Source: Oleidesulfovibrio alaskensis DSM 16109 (GTDB taxonomy: Bacteria; Desulfobacterota; Desulfovibrionia; Desulfovibrionales; Desulfovibrionaceae). Taken from it: DNA of 64,000 nucleotides. The DNA lies in assembly GCF_000482745.1 (NCBI RefSeq), contig NZ_KI519494.1:310001-374000 (forward strand), in the 5' to 3' direction. Under the pieces are notes generated by a model that was given only the letters and a program-made list of their open reading frames with translations, searched no databases and was not told the DNA's origin. Numbering within the stretch: the first letter of the stretch is position 1; each line of letters starts with the position of its first letter. Of this stretch, positions 34,979 to 42,823 are shown piece after piece. The position numbers were made by a program, and so were the translations under genes.

Positions 34979-35629
34979 TTATCGTGCGCAGGCTTCCAGC
35001 CGCAGTTCCGGTATATGTGCGGTAAGCCCTTTGTAAAACGCCTCGTAGCTGGTATACAGCAGGGTGTTGAGCCCGCGTGATGCCGCTCTGCCGATGTGCC
35101 CTGCGTTGTCGTCGATAAAGAGCGCGCGGTCCGGCCGTACACCGGTGCGCTGGCAGATGAAGTCGAAAAAATCTGTGCTGCGCTTGTTCATGCCCACACG
35201 GTATGAATTGAATACCAGATCGAACTGTGCGTAGATGCGGTGTGCGGCGTCCAGTTCTTCCAGCCAGTTTGTCTGGTCGCTGGCGATGACGGCGCGTATG
35301 CCCGCGCAGCGCACTGCGTTGACGGCATCAAGCATGTACAGGCGGATGAGAAACCGCGAGAGTATGGCCTCGCGCAGCTCTTCGTCCGGTGCTTCAATTC
35401 CGGTGCGGCGGCGCAGTTCCTGCCAGAATCCGGCCTCTGTCATCTTGCCGTTGACGTAGCCGCCGTTGTAGCAGATGTCCGTGGCATGGGCGAGCAGCTC
35501 TCCGGAGGCTATTCCGAAACGGTTTTCCAGCGCATGCAGGCCGTTGACGAAACCCTCTTCGGCAATGACGCCCCCGAAGTCGAAAAATACAACATCAAGG
35601 CCGTGGCGGGTGGTATGGTCTGCGCACAT
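34979..35629 (-). CDS. HAD-superfamily hydrolase
   Basis: The 216-residue protein has the HAD motifs. Motif I is VVFFDFGGV; the usual second Asp of DxD is Gly here, as in many YihX-like members. Motif II is VIASDQTN, and motif IV FIDDNAGHI. A helical cap lies between motifs I and II. The start at 35629 is the first in-frame ATG after a GGAG. It probably dephosphorylates a small metabolite; substrate unknown. It is divergent from the DUF523 gene (64-base gap) and lies 92 bases before psd. Confidence 0.8.
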   Translation of the reverse strand: MCADHTTRHGLDVVFFDFGGVIAEEGFVNGLHALENRFGIASGELLAHATDICYNGGYVNGKMTEAGFWQELRRRTGIEAPDEELREAILSRFLIRLYMLDAVNAVRCAGIRAVIASDQTNWLEELDAAHRIYAQFDLVFNSYRVGMNKRSTDFFDFICQRTGVRPDRALFIDDNAGHIGRAASRGLNTLLYTSYEAFYKGLTAHIPELRLEACAR

Positions 35630-35693
35630 GGTGCATGATCTCCGCTTGCTGGTGGTTTTGCCCCAGTATAACCCATAGCAGGAAAAGCGCAAC

Positions 35694-36668
35694 ATGACTG
35701 AACGCATACGCATCGGTATCAGTTCGTGCCTTCTGGGCAACAAGGTCCGGCACGACGGCGGACATAAGTTCGACTCGTACATAGTGAACGTGCTGGGGCG
35801 GTATCTTGATTTTGTTCCCGTGTGTCCCGAGGTGGAATGCGGGCTGCCCACCCCGCGTGAACCCATGCGGCTGGCCGGTGATGTGCACAGTCCGCGTCTG
35901 ATGACCAGCAAGACATGGCAGGACAAGACGGAACAGATGCAGACCTGGGCGGACAGCAAGGTGCGCGAACTGGAAGAACAGGGCCTGTGCGGATTCATAT
36001 TCAAACGCGGCTCGCCTTCTTCCGGCATGGAGCGGGTCAAGGTGTATCCTTTCACCGACCCGCGTGAGGTAAAGAACGTGGGCGCGCCCGTGCTCAAAGG
36101 CTCGGGGCTGTTTGCCAGAACGTTCATGGAGCATTTTCCGCTGCTGCCCGTGGAAGAGGAAGGCCGGCTGAACGACCCCGTGCTGCGTGAAAACTTCATA
36201 GAACGGCTGTTTGTGGTGCGCCGCTGGTACGACCTGCTGGAATCAGGCATGGCACCCGGTGCGGTGGTGGAGTTTCATACACGCCATAAACTGCTTCTGC
36301 TGGCACATTCCACACAGAAATACCGCGAAATGGGCAGGCTGGTTGCCGCCGTGCGCGAATACAGCCCGGAGCAGTTCCGCACGGAATACCGCAGGCTGCT
36401 TATGGAAGCTCTTTCGGTACGTGCCACCGCGGGCAGGCATGCCAATGTGCAGCAACATATAATGGGCTATTTCCGCAGGCAGCTTACAACAGATGAAAAG
36501 CAGGAACTGGTCGAAATCATAGACCGGTACCGTAACGGTCTTGTACCGTTGATAGTGCCTGTAACCATGCTGAATCATTATGTGCGTAAATACGGTGACG
36601 AGTATCTTGCCGGGCAGTACTATCTTAACCCGCATCCGGTGGAACTGAAGCTGCGTAACCACATCTGA
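35694..36668 (+). CDS. DUF523-DUF1722 (YbgA) fusion protein with Ser at the third conserved Cys position
   Basis: The 324-residue protein joins an N-terminal DUF523 domain (about 1-150; SSCLLGNKVRHDGG and CPEVECGLPTPREPM) to a C-terminal DUF1722 domain (about 180-310; KLLLLAHSTQKYREMG). DUF523 proteins of the TudS type bind an iron-sulfur cluster through three Cys and desulfurise thiouracil. Here C12 and C49 are present, but the usual Ser-Pro-Ser-Cys-Gly is SPSSG (Ser110). C99 is nearby and might substitute. The function may therefore differ from TudS. It is a single gene with no clear terminator. Confidence 0.85.
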   Translation: MTERIRIGISSCLLGNKVRHDGGHKFDSYIVNVLGRYLDFVPVCPEVECGLPTPREPMRLAGDVHSPRLMTSKTWQDKTEQMQTWADSKVRELEEQGLCGFIFKRGSPSSGMERVKVYPFTDPREVKNVGAPVLKGSGLFARTFMEHFPLLPVEEEGRLNDPVLRENFIERLFVVRRWYDLLESGMAPGAVVEFHTRHKLLLLAHSTQKYREMGRLVAAVREYSPEQFRTEYRRLLMEALSVRATAGRHANVQQHIMGYFRRQLTTDEKQELVEIIDRYRNGLVPLIVPVTMLNHYVRKYGDEYLAGQYYLNPHPVELKLRNHI

Positions 36669-36719
36669 CGGGTGCCGGAAAAAAAATGCACCGGAACGCT
36701 TATAGTTTCACTATCCTTC

Positions 36720-36748
36720 TTGTCATGAATACTTGAACCATGTATGTA
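36720..36748 (+). promoter_or_regulatory. Possible sigma-70 promoter of the HU gene
   Basis: TTGTCA (36720-36725) and TATGTA (36743-36748) are separated by 17 bases, with the HU start 45 bases downstream. Matching is moderate, 4 of 6 in each box. Confidence 0.4.
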
Positions 36749-36792
36749 GTTTATAGTGGTACTTGCGGTAATTGACTCTTAGGAGGAACCTT

Positions 36793-37068
36793 GTGAACAA
36801 GAGCGAACTGGTAAAGACACTGGCTGAGGACTACAACCTGTCTCAAGATGAGGCCGTGGCGGTGGTCAACACCTTTTTCGACTCCGTGCGCGAAGCACTG
36901 GTAGCCGGAGACAGGGTTGAAATCCGCGGCTTCGGTTCCTTCAAGGTCAAGGAATACAAGGGCTATGTGGGGCGCAACCCCAAAACGGGAGACAGCGTGA
37001 AGGTGTCGCCCAAGCGTCTGCCCGTATTCCGTGCCGGTAAAGAAATGAAGGAACTGGTCAACCCCTGA
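36793..37068 (+). CDS. hup: HU/IHF-family DNA-binding protein
   Basis: A GTG start after AGGAGG gives 91 residues, exactly HU size. The sequence has the HU core (VEIRGFGSFKVKEYKGYVGRNPKTGD, cited in part, with the DNA-bending arm carrying the RNP tip). It is a nucleoid protein that bends DNA. It could also assist the sigma-54 promoters in the window, although bending there is usually by IHF; this is inference. Confidence 0.95.
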   Translation: MNKSELVKTLAEDYNLSQDEAVAVVNTFFDSVREALVAGDRVEIRGFGSFKVKEYKGYVGRNPKTGDSVKVSPKRLPVFRAGKEMKELVNP

Positions 37069-37150
37069 TTCCGGCCTTACTCCGCGCGCCTGCCGTTTTG
37101 CGGTGCGTGCCGTGTCTGTCCGGTCCGGTATCGGGAAAGGGCTTCCTGTC

Positions 37151-37789
37151 ATGTCCGGATACAGTGCGGAACAGCGCGCCGCCATGCAGTGCATGTCGCT
37201 GGCCCGTCATGGTTTACCCCATGCGCTGGCCGACTGCGGACTGCCTCATGTACATCTGAAGATAGGCGAGGGCATCGTCACGCGGCGGGCATTGCTTATC
37301 TCCACTGTGCTGGGGTCTTGTGTTTCGGTCACGTTTTTTAGCCGCAGACTGCAGCTGGCGGGCATCTTTCATGCAATGCTGCCGGTGATCACGCAAAGCT
37401 ACCGGCCCTGTAACGAGCCGTGCCGGTTTGTTGATTCGGCCATAGAGGCGGTGTACGGCAACTTTGAAAAGCGCGGCCTGCATCCCGAAGAGGTGGAGGT
37501 GAAGCTGTTCGGCGGCGCCTTCAGCATGGGGCTGCGCGAAGAACATCCTGACCGGTGCATGATAGATGTGGGCGGGCGTAATGTGCTGACCGCGCGTGAG
37601 GTTCTGGCCGCCAAAGGGCTGGAGATACGCAGCGAACAGGTGCAGGGCACGCGTGGCCGCAAGCTGCTTTTCAATACGCGTACGGGCGAAGTGTGGGTGA
37701 AGCTGCTGAACAACGCGGCCAACCAGCTTGCCCGCAGGCAGGAAGAACAGGCCAGAGCGCAGAGCGCCCGCGGATGTTCTCTGGACTGA
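37151..37789 (+). CDS. cheD: Chemoreceptor glutamine deamidase CheD
   Basis: The 212-residue protein has the CheD catalytic Cys motif (STVLGSCVSVTFF near residue 57) and the partner His in GIFHAMLP (near 77), then KLFGGAFSMG. CheD deamidates receptor glutamines and modulates chemotaxis signalling. No other chemotaxis gene is near, so it acts in trans. The ATG at 37151 is preferred to an upstream GTG at 37103, though neither has a strong Shine-Dalgarno. A strong terminator follows. Confidence 0.92.
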   Translation: MSGYSAEQRAAMQCMSLARHGLPHALADCGLPHVHLKIGEGIVTRRALLISTVLGSCVSVTFFSRRLQLAGIFHAMLPVITQSYRPCNEPCRFVDSAIEAVYGNFEKRGLHPEEVEVKLFGGAFSMGLREEHPDRCMIDVGGRNVLTAREVLAAKGLEIRSEQVQGTRGRKLLFNTRTGEVWVKLLNNAANQLARRQEEQARAQSARGCSLD

Positions 37790-37826
37790 CGTGCGGCTGG
37801 CGCGCGTATTATGCGACAGAAATACG

Positions 37827-37859
37827 AAAGCCCGTCCGGAGTTTCCGGACGGGCTTTTT
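37827..37859 (+). terminator. Terminator of cheD
   Basis: A 14-bp stem (AAAGCCCGTCCGGA with its complement, loop GTT) runs into five T residues. It is symmetric enough to work in both directions and so could also end the cytochrome gene on the minus strand. Confidence 0.92.
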
Positions 37860-37987
37860 GTGTACGGCAGCGGGCATTGCCGGAGGTTCGGGTATGCAGA
37901 AACCGGCCGTGTACCGGTGCTGCGCCGCAGGCGGGGACTGCCTGTTCTGCCTGCGGGCGTATGTCACCGGTAGCGGGCGGAATGATT

Positions 37988-38833
37988 TTACGGGTGGTTG
38001 TTGTATTTGTCCTGTGTGTGTTCGCTGCCGGAGTGGCAGGGAGCACAGTCCATCTTGCCTTTCACTATGGGCGATTCTTTGCCGGCACCGTGGCAGCTGC
38101 CGCAGTATTCCACCGATTCAGGTGTCTTATGCTCGACCACAAATGCGCCTGTCTGTTTGGCGTTCATTATTTCAACTGCTTTTTTGGCCACGTCGGCAGT
38201 TATGCGTGCACAGCGTTCGCTGCGCTCTTTGCTCTTTTCGGCTATGCCGGTTTCGTAGCACCATTTGCTCACAGAAACGTGGCACAGCGGCGAATGGGCT
38301 ATGCTGGTGGGCAGGTCGCCGGCAAAGCCTTTGGCTGCGGTGCCGGGGTTGTAAATGGGGAACGCGGTCTGCTCGTACCAGCGGTACAGTTCGGTCACCA
38401 TGGGGTCGCGTTCCTTGCGTCCCCAGAACAGAGCGTATGCGCTGGCACCGCCCAGAAGGGCGCCGCAGATGGTTGCCCATCCTGAAATTCCGCTTTTGCC
38501 CACTTCGAGCATGCTGAAGGGGAACTGGTTATACGGTGCGCCGTATTTTTCGGCCATCATGCCTACAATGCCGTAGAACACGCCGTAACCGCAGCCGAAA
38601 CCTTTGTGCCAGTAACCGTCGTACGCGGCAACGGCGCATTCTTCAGGGTCAAGAATGTGCGGCTGCCACGAAAACGGCTGTTCCTCGAACTGAAACCGTG
38701 CCGCGGTGCCGGGTGCCGCCGCATGCGCCTGTCCGGTCATGCCGCCTGCCACCAGCGTTCCGCCTGCCACTGCACCAGCCATCAGGCTGCCGCCGACTAC
38801 ACCAAGAGCCTGTCGTCTGCTTATTTTGGTCAT
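37988..38833 (-). CDS. Split-Soret-type cytochrome c (Tat-exported, two c-hemes)
   Basis: The ATG at 38833 follows AGGGAGA and gives 281 residues. The N-terminus has a twin-arginine signal (SRRQALGVVGGSLMAG). The mature part has a C_GCAxxG-type cysteine region (GFGCGYGVFYGIVG, ICGALLGG, SPLCHVS) and two CxxCH heme motifs at the C-terminus (CGSCH and CAPCH). This is the layout of the split-Soret cytochrome of Desulfovibrio desulfuricans, a periplasmic dimer proposed to hold an extra iron-sulfur cluster. The physiological role is unresolved. A perfect sigma-54 promoter lies 70 bases upstream. Confidence 0.85.
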   Translation of the reverse strand: MTKISRRQALGVVGGSLMAGAVAGGTLVAGGMTGQAHAAAPGTAARFQFEEQPFSWQPHILDPEECAVAAYDGYWHKGFGCGYGVFYGIVGMMAEKYGAPYNQFPFSMLEVGKSGISGWATICGALLGGASAYALFWGRKERDPMVTELYRWYEQTAFPIYNPGTAAKGFAGDLPTSIAHSPLCHVSVSKWCYETGIAEKSKERSERCARITADVAKKAVEIMNAKQTGAFVVEHKTPESVEYCGSCHGAGKESPIVKGKMDCAPCHSGSEHTQDKYNNHP

Positions 38834-38903
38834 GTTGAGTCTCCCTTTGCTCTGAATCAGCTTCCGGCGGGCACCGGAAGGTAGTGATTTGTGCAAGGGA
38901 ATG

Positions 38904-38919
38904 TGCAACGTGCGTGCCA
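38904..38919 (-). promoter_or_regulatory. Perfect-consensus sigma-54 promoter of the split-Soret-type cytochrome
   Basis: Read on the minus strand, TGGCACGCACGTTGCA matches TGGCACG-N4-TTGCA at every defined position. The start would fall near 38893, with a 60-base leader before the cytochrome ATG. An enhancer-like inverted repeat lies about 140 bases upstream. Confidence 0.85.
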
Positions 38920-39394
38920 GCTTGTGAAAAATGTGAACAAGCACGGTATTTCATGCGGTTAGCGTATATTCTTCGATACAGAGGCGTTTTCCGGTGCCGT
39001 GTTGCCTGCATAGTCAGTATGACACATGTAAACAGTTGTTTGCATTTCAGGGGTGAAGCCGTGGTATAATCATCATAAATGGTGCTGTTTTCTGTCGTAG
39101 AGAGGAAAAGAGGCAGGAGTTGAATCATTGTGCAACGAATATGTGCAATCTTGTGTTTGCAGTGTGTGCTTTTTTCGCCGCATGTGCTTGTGAAAAAGGT
39201 AAAGATCGGTACGCTGAATTGGGGGCGGCGCCATTATATCCGGCAGGCGGACGGGGCGGTCCGGTCCGGAAATAGCGCATGGCGGTCAGACGGGGGCTGC
39301 GCCGGTTCCGGCTGCTGATGCGGCGCGGCATGCCGCACCGCATCAGCGGAAGTTATTCATGGCAGGACGGAGTATCCGGCAATACCGGTAAAGG
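38920..39394. other. Intergenic region between the cytochrome and DsrE-like genes
   Basis: About 475 bases without a convincing gene lie upstream of the cytochrome sigma-54 promoter. It contains the inverted repeat at 39027-39044, an imperfect CTTGT...ACAAG repeat at 38921-38941 and paired TGTGCAA boxes at 39129 and 39142. A stem-loop at 39315-39346 (CTGATGCGG-C-GCGGCA with complement) lies downstream of the DsrE-like gene and may be its transcript end. A 62-codon GTG frame at 39130 is not convincing. Confidence 0.6.
39027..39044 (-). promoter_or_regulatory. Inverted repeat TGTAAACA-GT-TGTTTGCA, possible enhancer of the cytochrome gene
   Basis: The two 8-base arms are complementary at seven positions with a 2-base spacer. 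It is centred about 142 bases upstream of the predicted sigma-54 start, a normal distance for an enhancer-binding activator. The activator is not known. Confidence 0.45.
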
Positions 39395-39739
39395 TCAGAA
39401 GGTAAGCTGCTTCCAGTCAGACTGAAGCATGTGCGTCACCGCTTCTCCCACATACAGTACGTCCAGTCCCAGAGTTTCCAGCCTTCCTGCTATTCCGTAG
39501 CTTTCTGCGCAGGCGCGGCAGGCCCACAGTTCTACTCCCGCATCCTGCAGACGCGGCAGTTCTGCCTGCACGGAAGGGTCTTCCGCCAGCAGGCGGGCAC
39601 TGGGGCCCCAGGCTATGAGACGCACGTGGTCCCACCAGCCTTTGCGCAGACTGTTGACCGCGTACATAAAGACAAGATTGTGAGCTGTTTCCGCATTGCA
39701 GCTGCTCCAGATGATAAAAAGTTTTCTGCCGGTATCCAT
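39395..39739 (-). CDS. DsrE-like sulfur-relay family protein
   Basis: The 114-residue protein looks like a DsrE/DsrF-fold protein (KLFIIWSSCNAETAHNLVFMY at the start, WGPSARLLAEDPSV, then VELWACRACAESYG near 75-90). The Cys in ACRACAE is at the position where DsrE-type proteins carry their reactive Cys. Some family members transfer sulfur; others have unknown roles. AGGGAG precedes the ATG at 39739. It lies 107 bases after the acetyltransferase gene in the same direction. Confidence 0.75.
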   Translation of the reverse strand: MDTGRKLFIIWSSCNAETAHNLVFMYAVNSLRKGWWDHVRLIAWGPSARLLAEDPSVQAELPRLQDAGVELWACRACAESYGIAGRLETLGLDVLYVGEAVTHMLQSDWKQLTF

Positions 39740-39846
39740 GTGTTCTCCCTGTGGGTGCGACATGCTGCCTGTTGTGCTGTCCGGCGGCTGTGCATGGCCT
39801 TTTTGTCCTGCCGCATGGCCGCCGGAGCCGCGGAAAGAGTATGCGG

Positions 39847-42582
39847 TCAGCAGGTGCTGTCGGCGGATGTGTCCGGGGCTGCGTCGCGCGGAGTAAGGCG
39901 TGTGCCGTCCAGCGCCATGTCAAAGTGGTAGATGTCTTCATCAAAGTCTTTGGTGACGGTAAAACCGAGAGCCCGCGCCAGTTCCGTCATGCCTTTGTTG
40001 TCCGCCAGCGCTTCGCCCACTATGCGGCCTGTGCCCCGGCTGTGCAGATAGCGGATGATTTTATCCATCAGCAGCCTGCCCAGCCCTGCGCGCTTCAGGT
40101 CGGAACGTACGGCCACTGCGAATTCGGCGCGGGAGTTGTCGGGGGCTATCATGGCACGGGCCACTCCCAGAGTTTTCAGCCCGCCTTCCGGCGCCTGTCC
40201 TCTGGCAATGAATGCCATTTCACGGTCGTAGTCTATCTGTGTCAGCTTGACCATCTCGGAACGGGGCAGGGTGCCCACGTTACCGAAAAAGCGGAACCTT
40301 CTGTCCTGCGGGCTCATATGTTCAATGAATTCCCAGTGGTCAGGTTCATCTTCCGGCCGGATGGGCCGCAGGTCGACCACCGAGCCGTCCTTGAGACGGG
40401 CACACTCCTCCAGTTCGCGGGGGTACGGGCGGATGGCCAGCTGTTCGGTGCCTGTGGCGGTAGACCAGGCTATGCGCACATGCGCATCCAGCGCCACCAC
40501 GCCGTCTTCATCTGCAAACAGCGGGTTGATTTCCATTTCAAATATTTCGGGTATGTCGATGATGAGCTGCGAAACCTTGACCAGTACAAGGTGCACGGCA
40601 TCAACATCGACAAGCGGACGGCCGGCGGCATCGTGCAGACGGGCGGCCACTCTGGTGCGCGAAACCGCCTCGCGTGCCAGATTCATGTTGAGCGGCGGCA
40701 GAGCGGTGCTGACATCCTGTGCCAGATCGGCGCCTGCGCCGCCCTGACCGAAGCGGACCACCGGTCCGAATACGGGGTCGGTGGCGGTTTCGACCATCAG
40801 CTCAAGGGCGGTGGCCCTGCGGCACATGCGCTGCACCGTGTAGCCGGTGATGCGTGCGGCGGGCATCTGGGTTTTCAGCCGCTGCATCATGGCCGAAGCA
40901 GCCTCCAGCACATCACCGTCGGACTCCAGATCAAGCGCAACGCCGCCGGCCAGTGTCTTGCGGCGGATGTCCGGCGATTCCACCTTGAGCGCAACGGGAT
41001 AGCCCATCTCTTCCGCGGCACGCACTGCGGCGTGTACGTCGGGCACGGTGCGTGTTTCCGGTATGTTTATGCCATACGCTTTCAGAATGCCGGTAGTTTC
41101 GGCTACTGTCAGTACCTGACGCTGCTGGTCCAGAGCTTCGTTGACCACCAGACGCGCGCGTGAAACGTCAGGCTGGAATGTGTCGGGCAGAGAAGGAGGC
41201 GCTTCCACAAGCAGGTCCTGGTTGCGGCGGTACTGTACCAGATTGAGAAACGCACGCACGGCGTTGTCGGGCGTGAAAAACGAAGGCAGCCCCGCCTTGC
41301 GGAAGGTGCTGCGGGCCCCTGCTGCATCATCTATTCCCAGCCAGCTGGTGAGCACGGCTTTTTTGGTTCTGCGGCACGCGCGCACAACGCCTTCGGCCAC
41401 CTGTCCGCTGTCGGCGTAAATGCTTGGCACGTGCATGACCAGCACTGCATCCAGACTTTTGTCATCCAGCAGCACTTTAAGGGTGCGGGCGTACATGTCG
41501 GCGTCGGCGCCGCTTTTGATGACCAGCGGGTTCCAGTACGACCAGTCACCTTTCAGTTCGTTGTCCAGTGTCTGACAGGTTTCTTCGCTCAGTTCCGCCA
41601 GACGCCCTCCGCCAGCCAGCAGTGCGTCGGTGGCCAGAAATCCGGGCCCGCCCCCGTTGGTCAGTATGGCCAGCCTGTCACCTTTCAGCGGTGCCGCACG
41701 GGCCAGTGTCTCCACGGTGTCAAACAGGCTGTCGATGTCGAACACGCGCAGCATGCCCGCTCGGCGGAAAGCGGTGTCGTATACATCGTCCGAGCCGGGA
41801 GGCATGCCGGAATGTGCGGCGGCCGCAGTGGCTGACGCTTCCGATTTGCCCGACTTCATCACCAGCACGGGCTTGTTGCGGGCCAGCGCTCTGGCGGCGG
41901 ACATGAAACGGCGCGCTCCCGATATGGTTTCAAGATACAGCAGAACGGCACGGGTGCCGGGATCGTTGTTCAGGTAGTCGAGAATATCCGCGAAGTTGAT
42001 GTCGTACCTGTCTCCCAGTGAAATGAAATGTGAAAAACCGACGCCTTTCGAGGTCGCCCAGTCCAGCACCGAGGTGAACAGAGAATCGGATTGCGAGACA
42101 AAAGCTATTCTGCCGGGCAGCGCTTCGCGGTGGGCCAGACTGGCGTTGACGCCTACGGAAGGGTTGATGAAGCCCAGACAGTTGGGGCCCAGAATGCGCA
42201 TGCCGTGAGCCTGCGCAATATCCATGACGGTGGCGCGCTGCACCTCGCGTCTGTCTCTGTCGAAACGGAAATACCCGTGCGAAAGCAGTACGGCAGCCTG
42301 TGTGCCGCGTTTGCCGAGCTCCGCAAGATAAAAAGGCGTGCTGTCTGCGTCTGTGCAGATGATGGCCAGATCGGGGGTGATGGGCAGCGTGTCTATTTCG
42401 CTGTAGCTTTCCAGCCCCATGACCGGCTCGCGGGTTTCATTGACAGGCAGCACCGGTCCCAGAAAAGCCCCTTTGAGCAGGTTTTCCATGACAATGCGGC
42501 CGGGCTGTCCGGGAGTGTCTGTGGCGCCGATGACAGCAATGGATGTGGGCTTGAACATCTGCTCCAGAACGGAAGAATTCAC
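39847..42582 (-). CDS. Pat-type protein lysine acetyltransferase (NDP-forming acyl-CoA synthetase fold + GNAT)
   Basis: The 911-residue protein has a CoA-binding Rossmann domain (about 8-130; SIAVIGATDTPG), a succinyl-CoA-ligase-like domain (about 150-460) and an ATP-grasp domain (about 490-720; GYPVALKVESPDI). A C-terminal GNAT acetyltransferase completes it (about 735-890; VRSDLKRAGLGRLLMDKII). This is the Pat/YfiQ layout. Pat acetylates the active-site Lys of Acs and switches it off, and acs is encoded divergently 241 bases away. The synthetase part keeps a His in AAAAHSG, where Pat proteins are often reported to lack it, so residual ligase activity is possible. Confidence 0.9.
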   Translation of the reverse strand: MNSSVLEQMFKPTSIAVIGATDTPGQPGRIVMENLLKGAFLGPVLPVNETREPVMGLESYSEIDTLPITPDLAIICTDADSTPFYLAELGKRGTQAAVLLSHGYFRFDRDRREVQRATVMDIAQAHGMRILGPNCLGFINPSVGVNASLAHREALPGRIAFVSQSDSLFTSVLDWATSKGVGFSHFISLGDRYDINFADILDYLNNDPGTRAVLLYLETISGARRFMSAARALARNKPVLVMKSGKSEASATAAAAHSGMPPGSDDVYDTAFRRAGMLRVFDIDSLFDTVETLARAAPLKGDRLAILTNGGGPGFLATDALLAGGGRLAELSEETCQTLDNELKGDWSYWNPLVIKSGADADMYARTLKVLLDDKSLDAVLVMHVPSIYADSGQVAEGVVRACRRTKKAVLTSWLGIDDAAGARSTFRKAGLPSFFTPDNAVRAFLNLVQYRRNQDLLVEAPPSLPDTFQPDVSRARLVVNEALDQQRQVLTVAETTGILKAYGINIPETRTVPDVHAAVRAAEEMGYPVALKVESPDIRRKTLAGGVALDLESDGDVLEAASAMMQRLKTQMPAARITGYTVQRMCRRATALELMVETATDPVFGPVVRFGQGGAGADLAQDVSTALPPLNMNLAREAVSRTRVAARLHDAAGRPLVDVDAVHLVLVKVSQLIIDIPEIFEMEINPLFADEDGVVALDAHVRIAWSTATGTEQLAIRPYPRELEECARLKDGSVVDLRPIRPEDEPDHWEFIEHMSPQDRRFRFFGNVGTLPRSEMVKLTQIDYDREMAFIARGQAPEGGLKTLGVARAMIAPDNSRAEFAVAVRSDLKRAGLGRLLMDKIIRYLHSRGTGRIVGEALADNKGMTELARALGFTVTKDFDEDIYHFDMALDGTRLTPRDAAPDTSADSTC

Positions 42583-42649
42583 ATCTCACCCCGCGTGCGT
42601 AGAAGGTTGCGCCGCCGGCTGCGGCGTAAGGACCATTCACGGGCCATAT

Positions 42650-42662
42650 TTTCACGGTGAAA
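42650..42662. promoter_or_regulatory. Palindrome TTTCACGGTGAAA between the acetyltransferase gene and acs
   Basis: This 13-base perfect palindrome with a single central G sits 68 bases from the acetyltransferase start and 160 bases from acs. Similar TTCAC half sites occur at about 42636 and 42695. It is a candidate operator for one or both genes. Confidence 0.4.
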
Positions 42663-42823
42663 GGCATAAAGTCAATTTGAACGGGCGTAATCGACCGTTC
42701 ACCGAAAAGAGGGTCTGTCAGTCTTCGCACACAAGCACAGGCGGTGTATACGTTGAGCCAGCGGTATGTTTTTTTTGCCGTAAGAAAAACCCCGAATACA
42801 TAGTCAGGCAGAAGGAGACCCGT

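Noticed and set aside
36670..36700. Terminator after the DUF523 gene
   Set aside because: GGTGC and GCACC can pair across an A-rich loop, but no T tract follows and the stem is only five bases.
39130..39318. 62-codon GTG frame after GGAG
   Set aside because: The C-terminal half is Gly/Ser/Arg-rich noise running into a stem-loop, there is no recognisable fold, and neighbouring genes are on the other strand.
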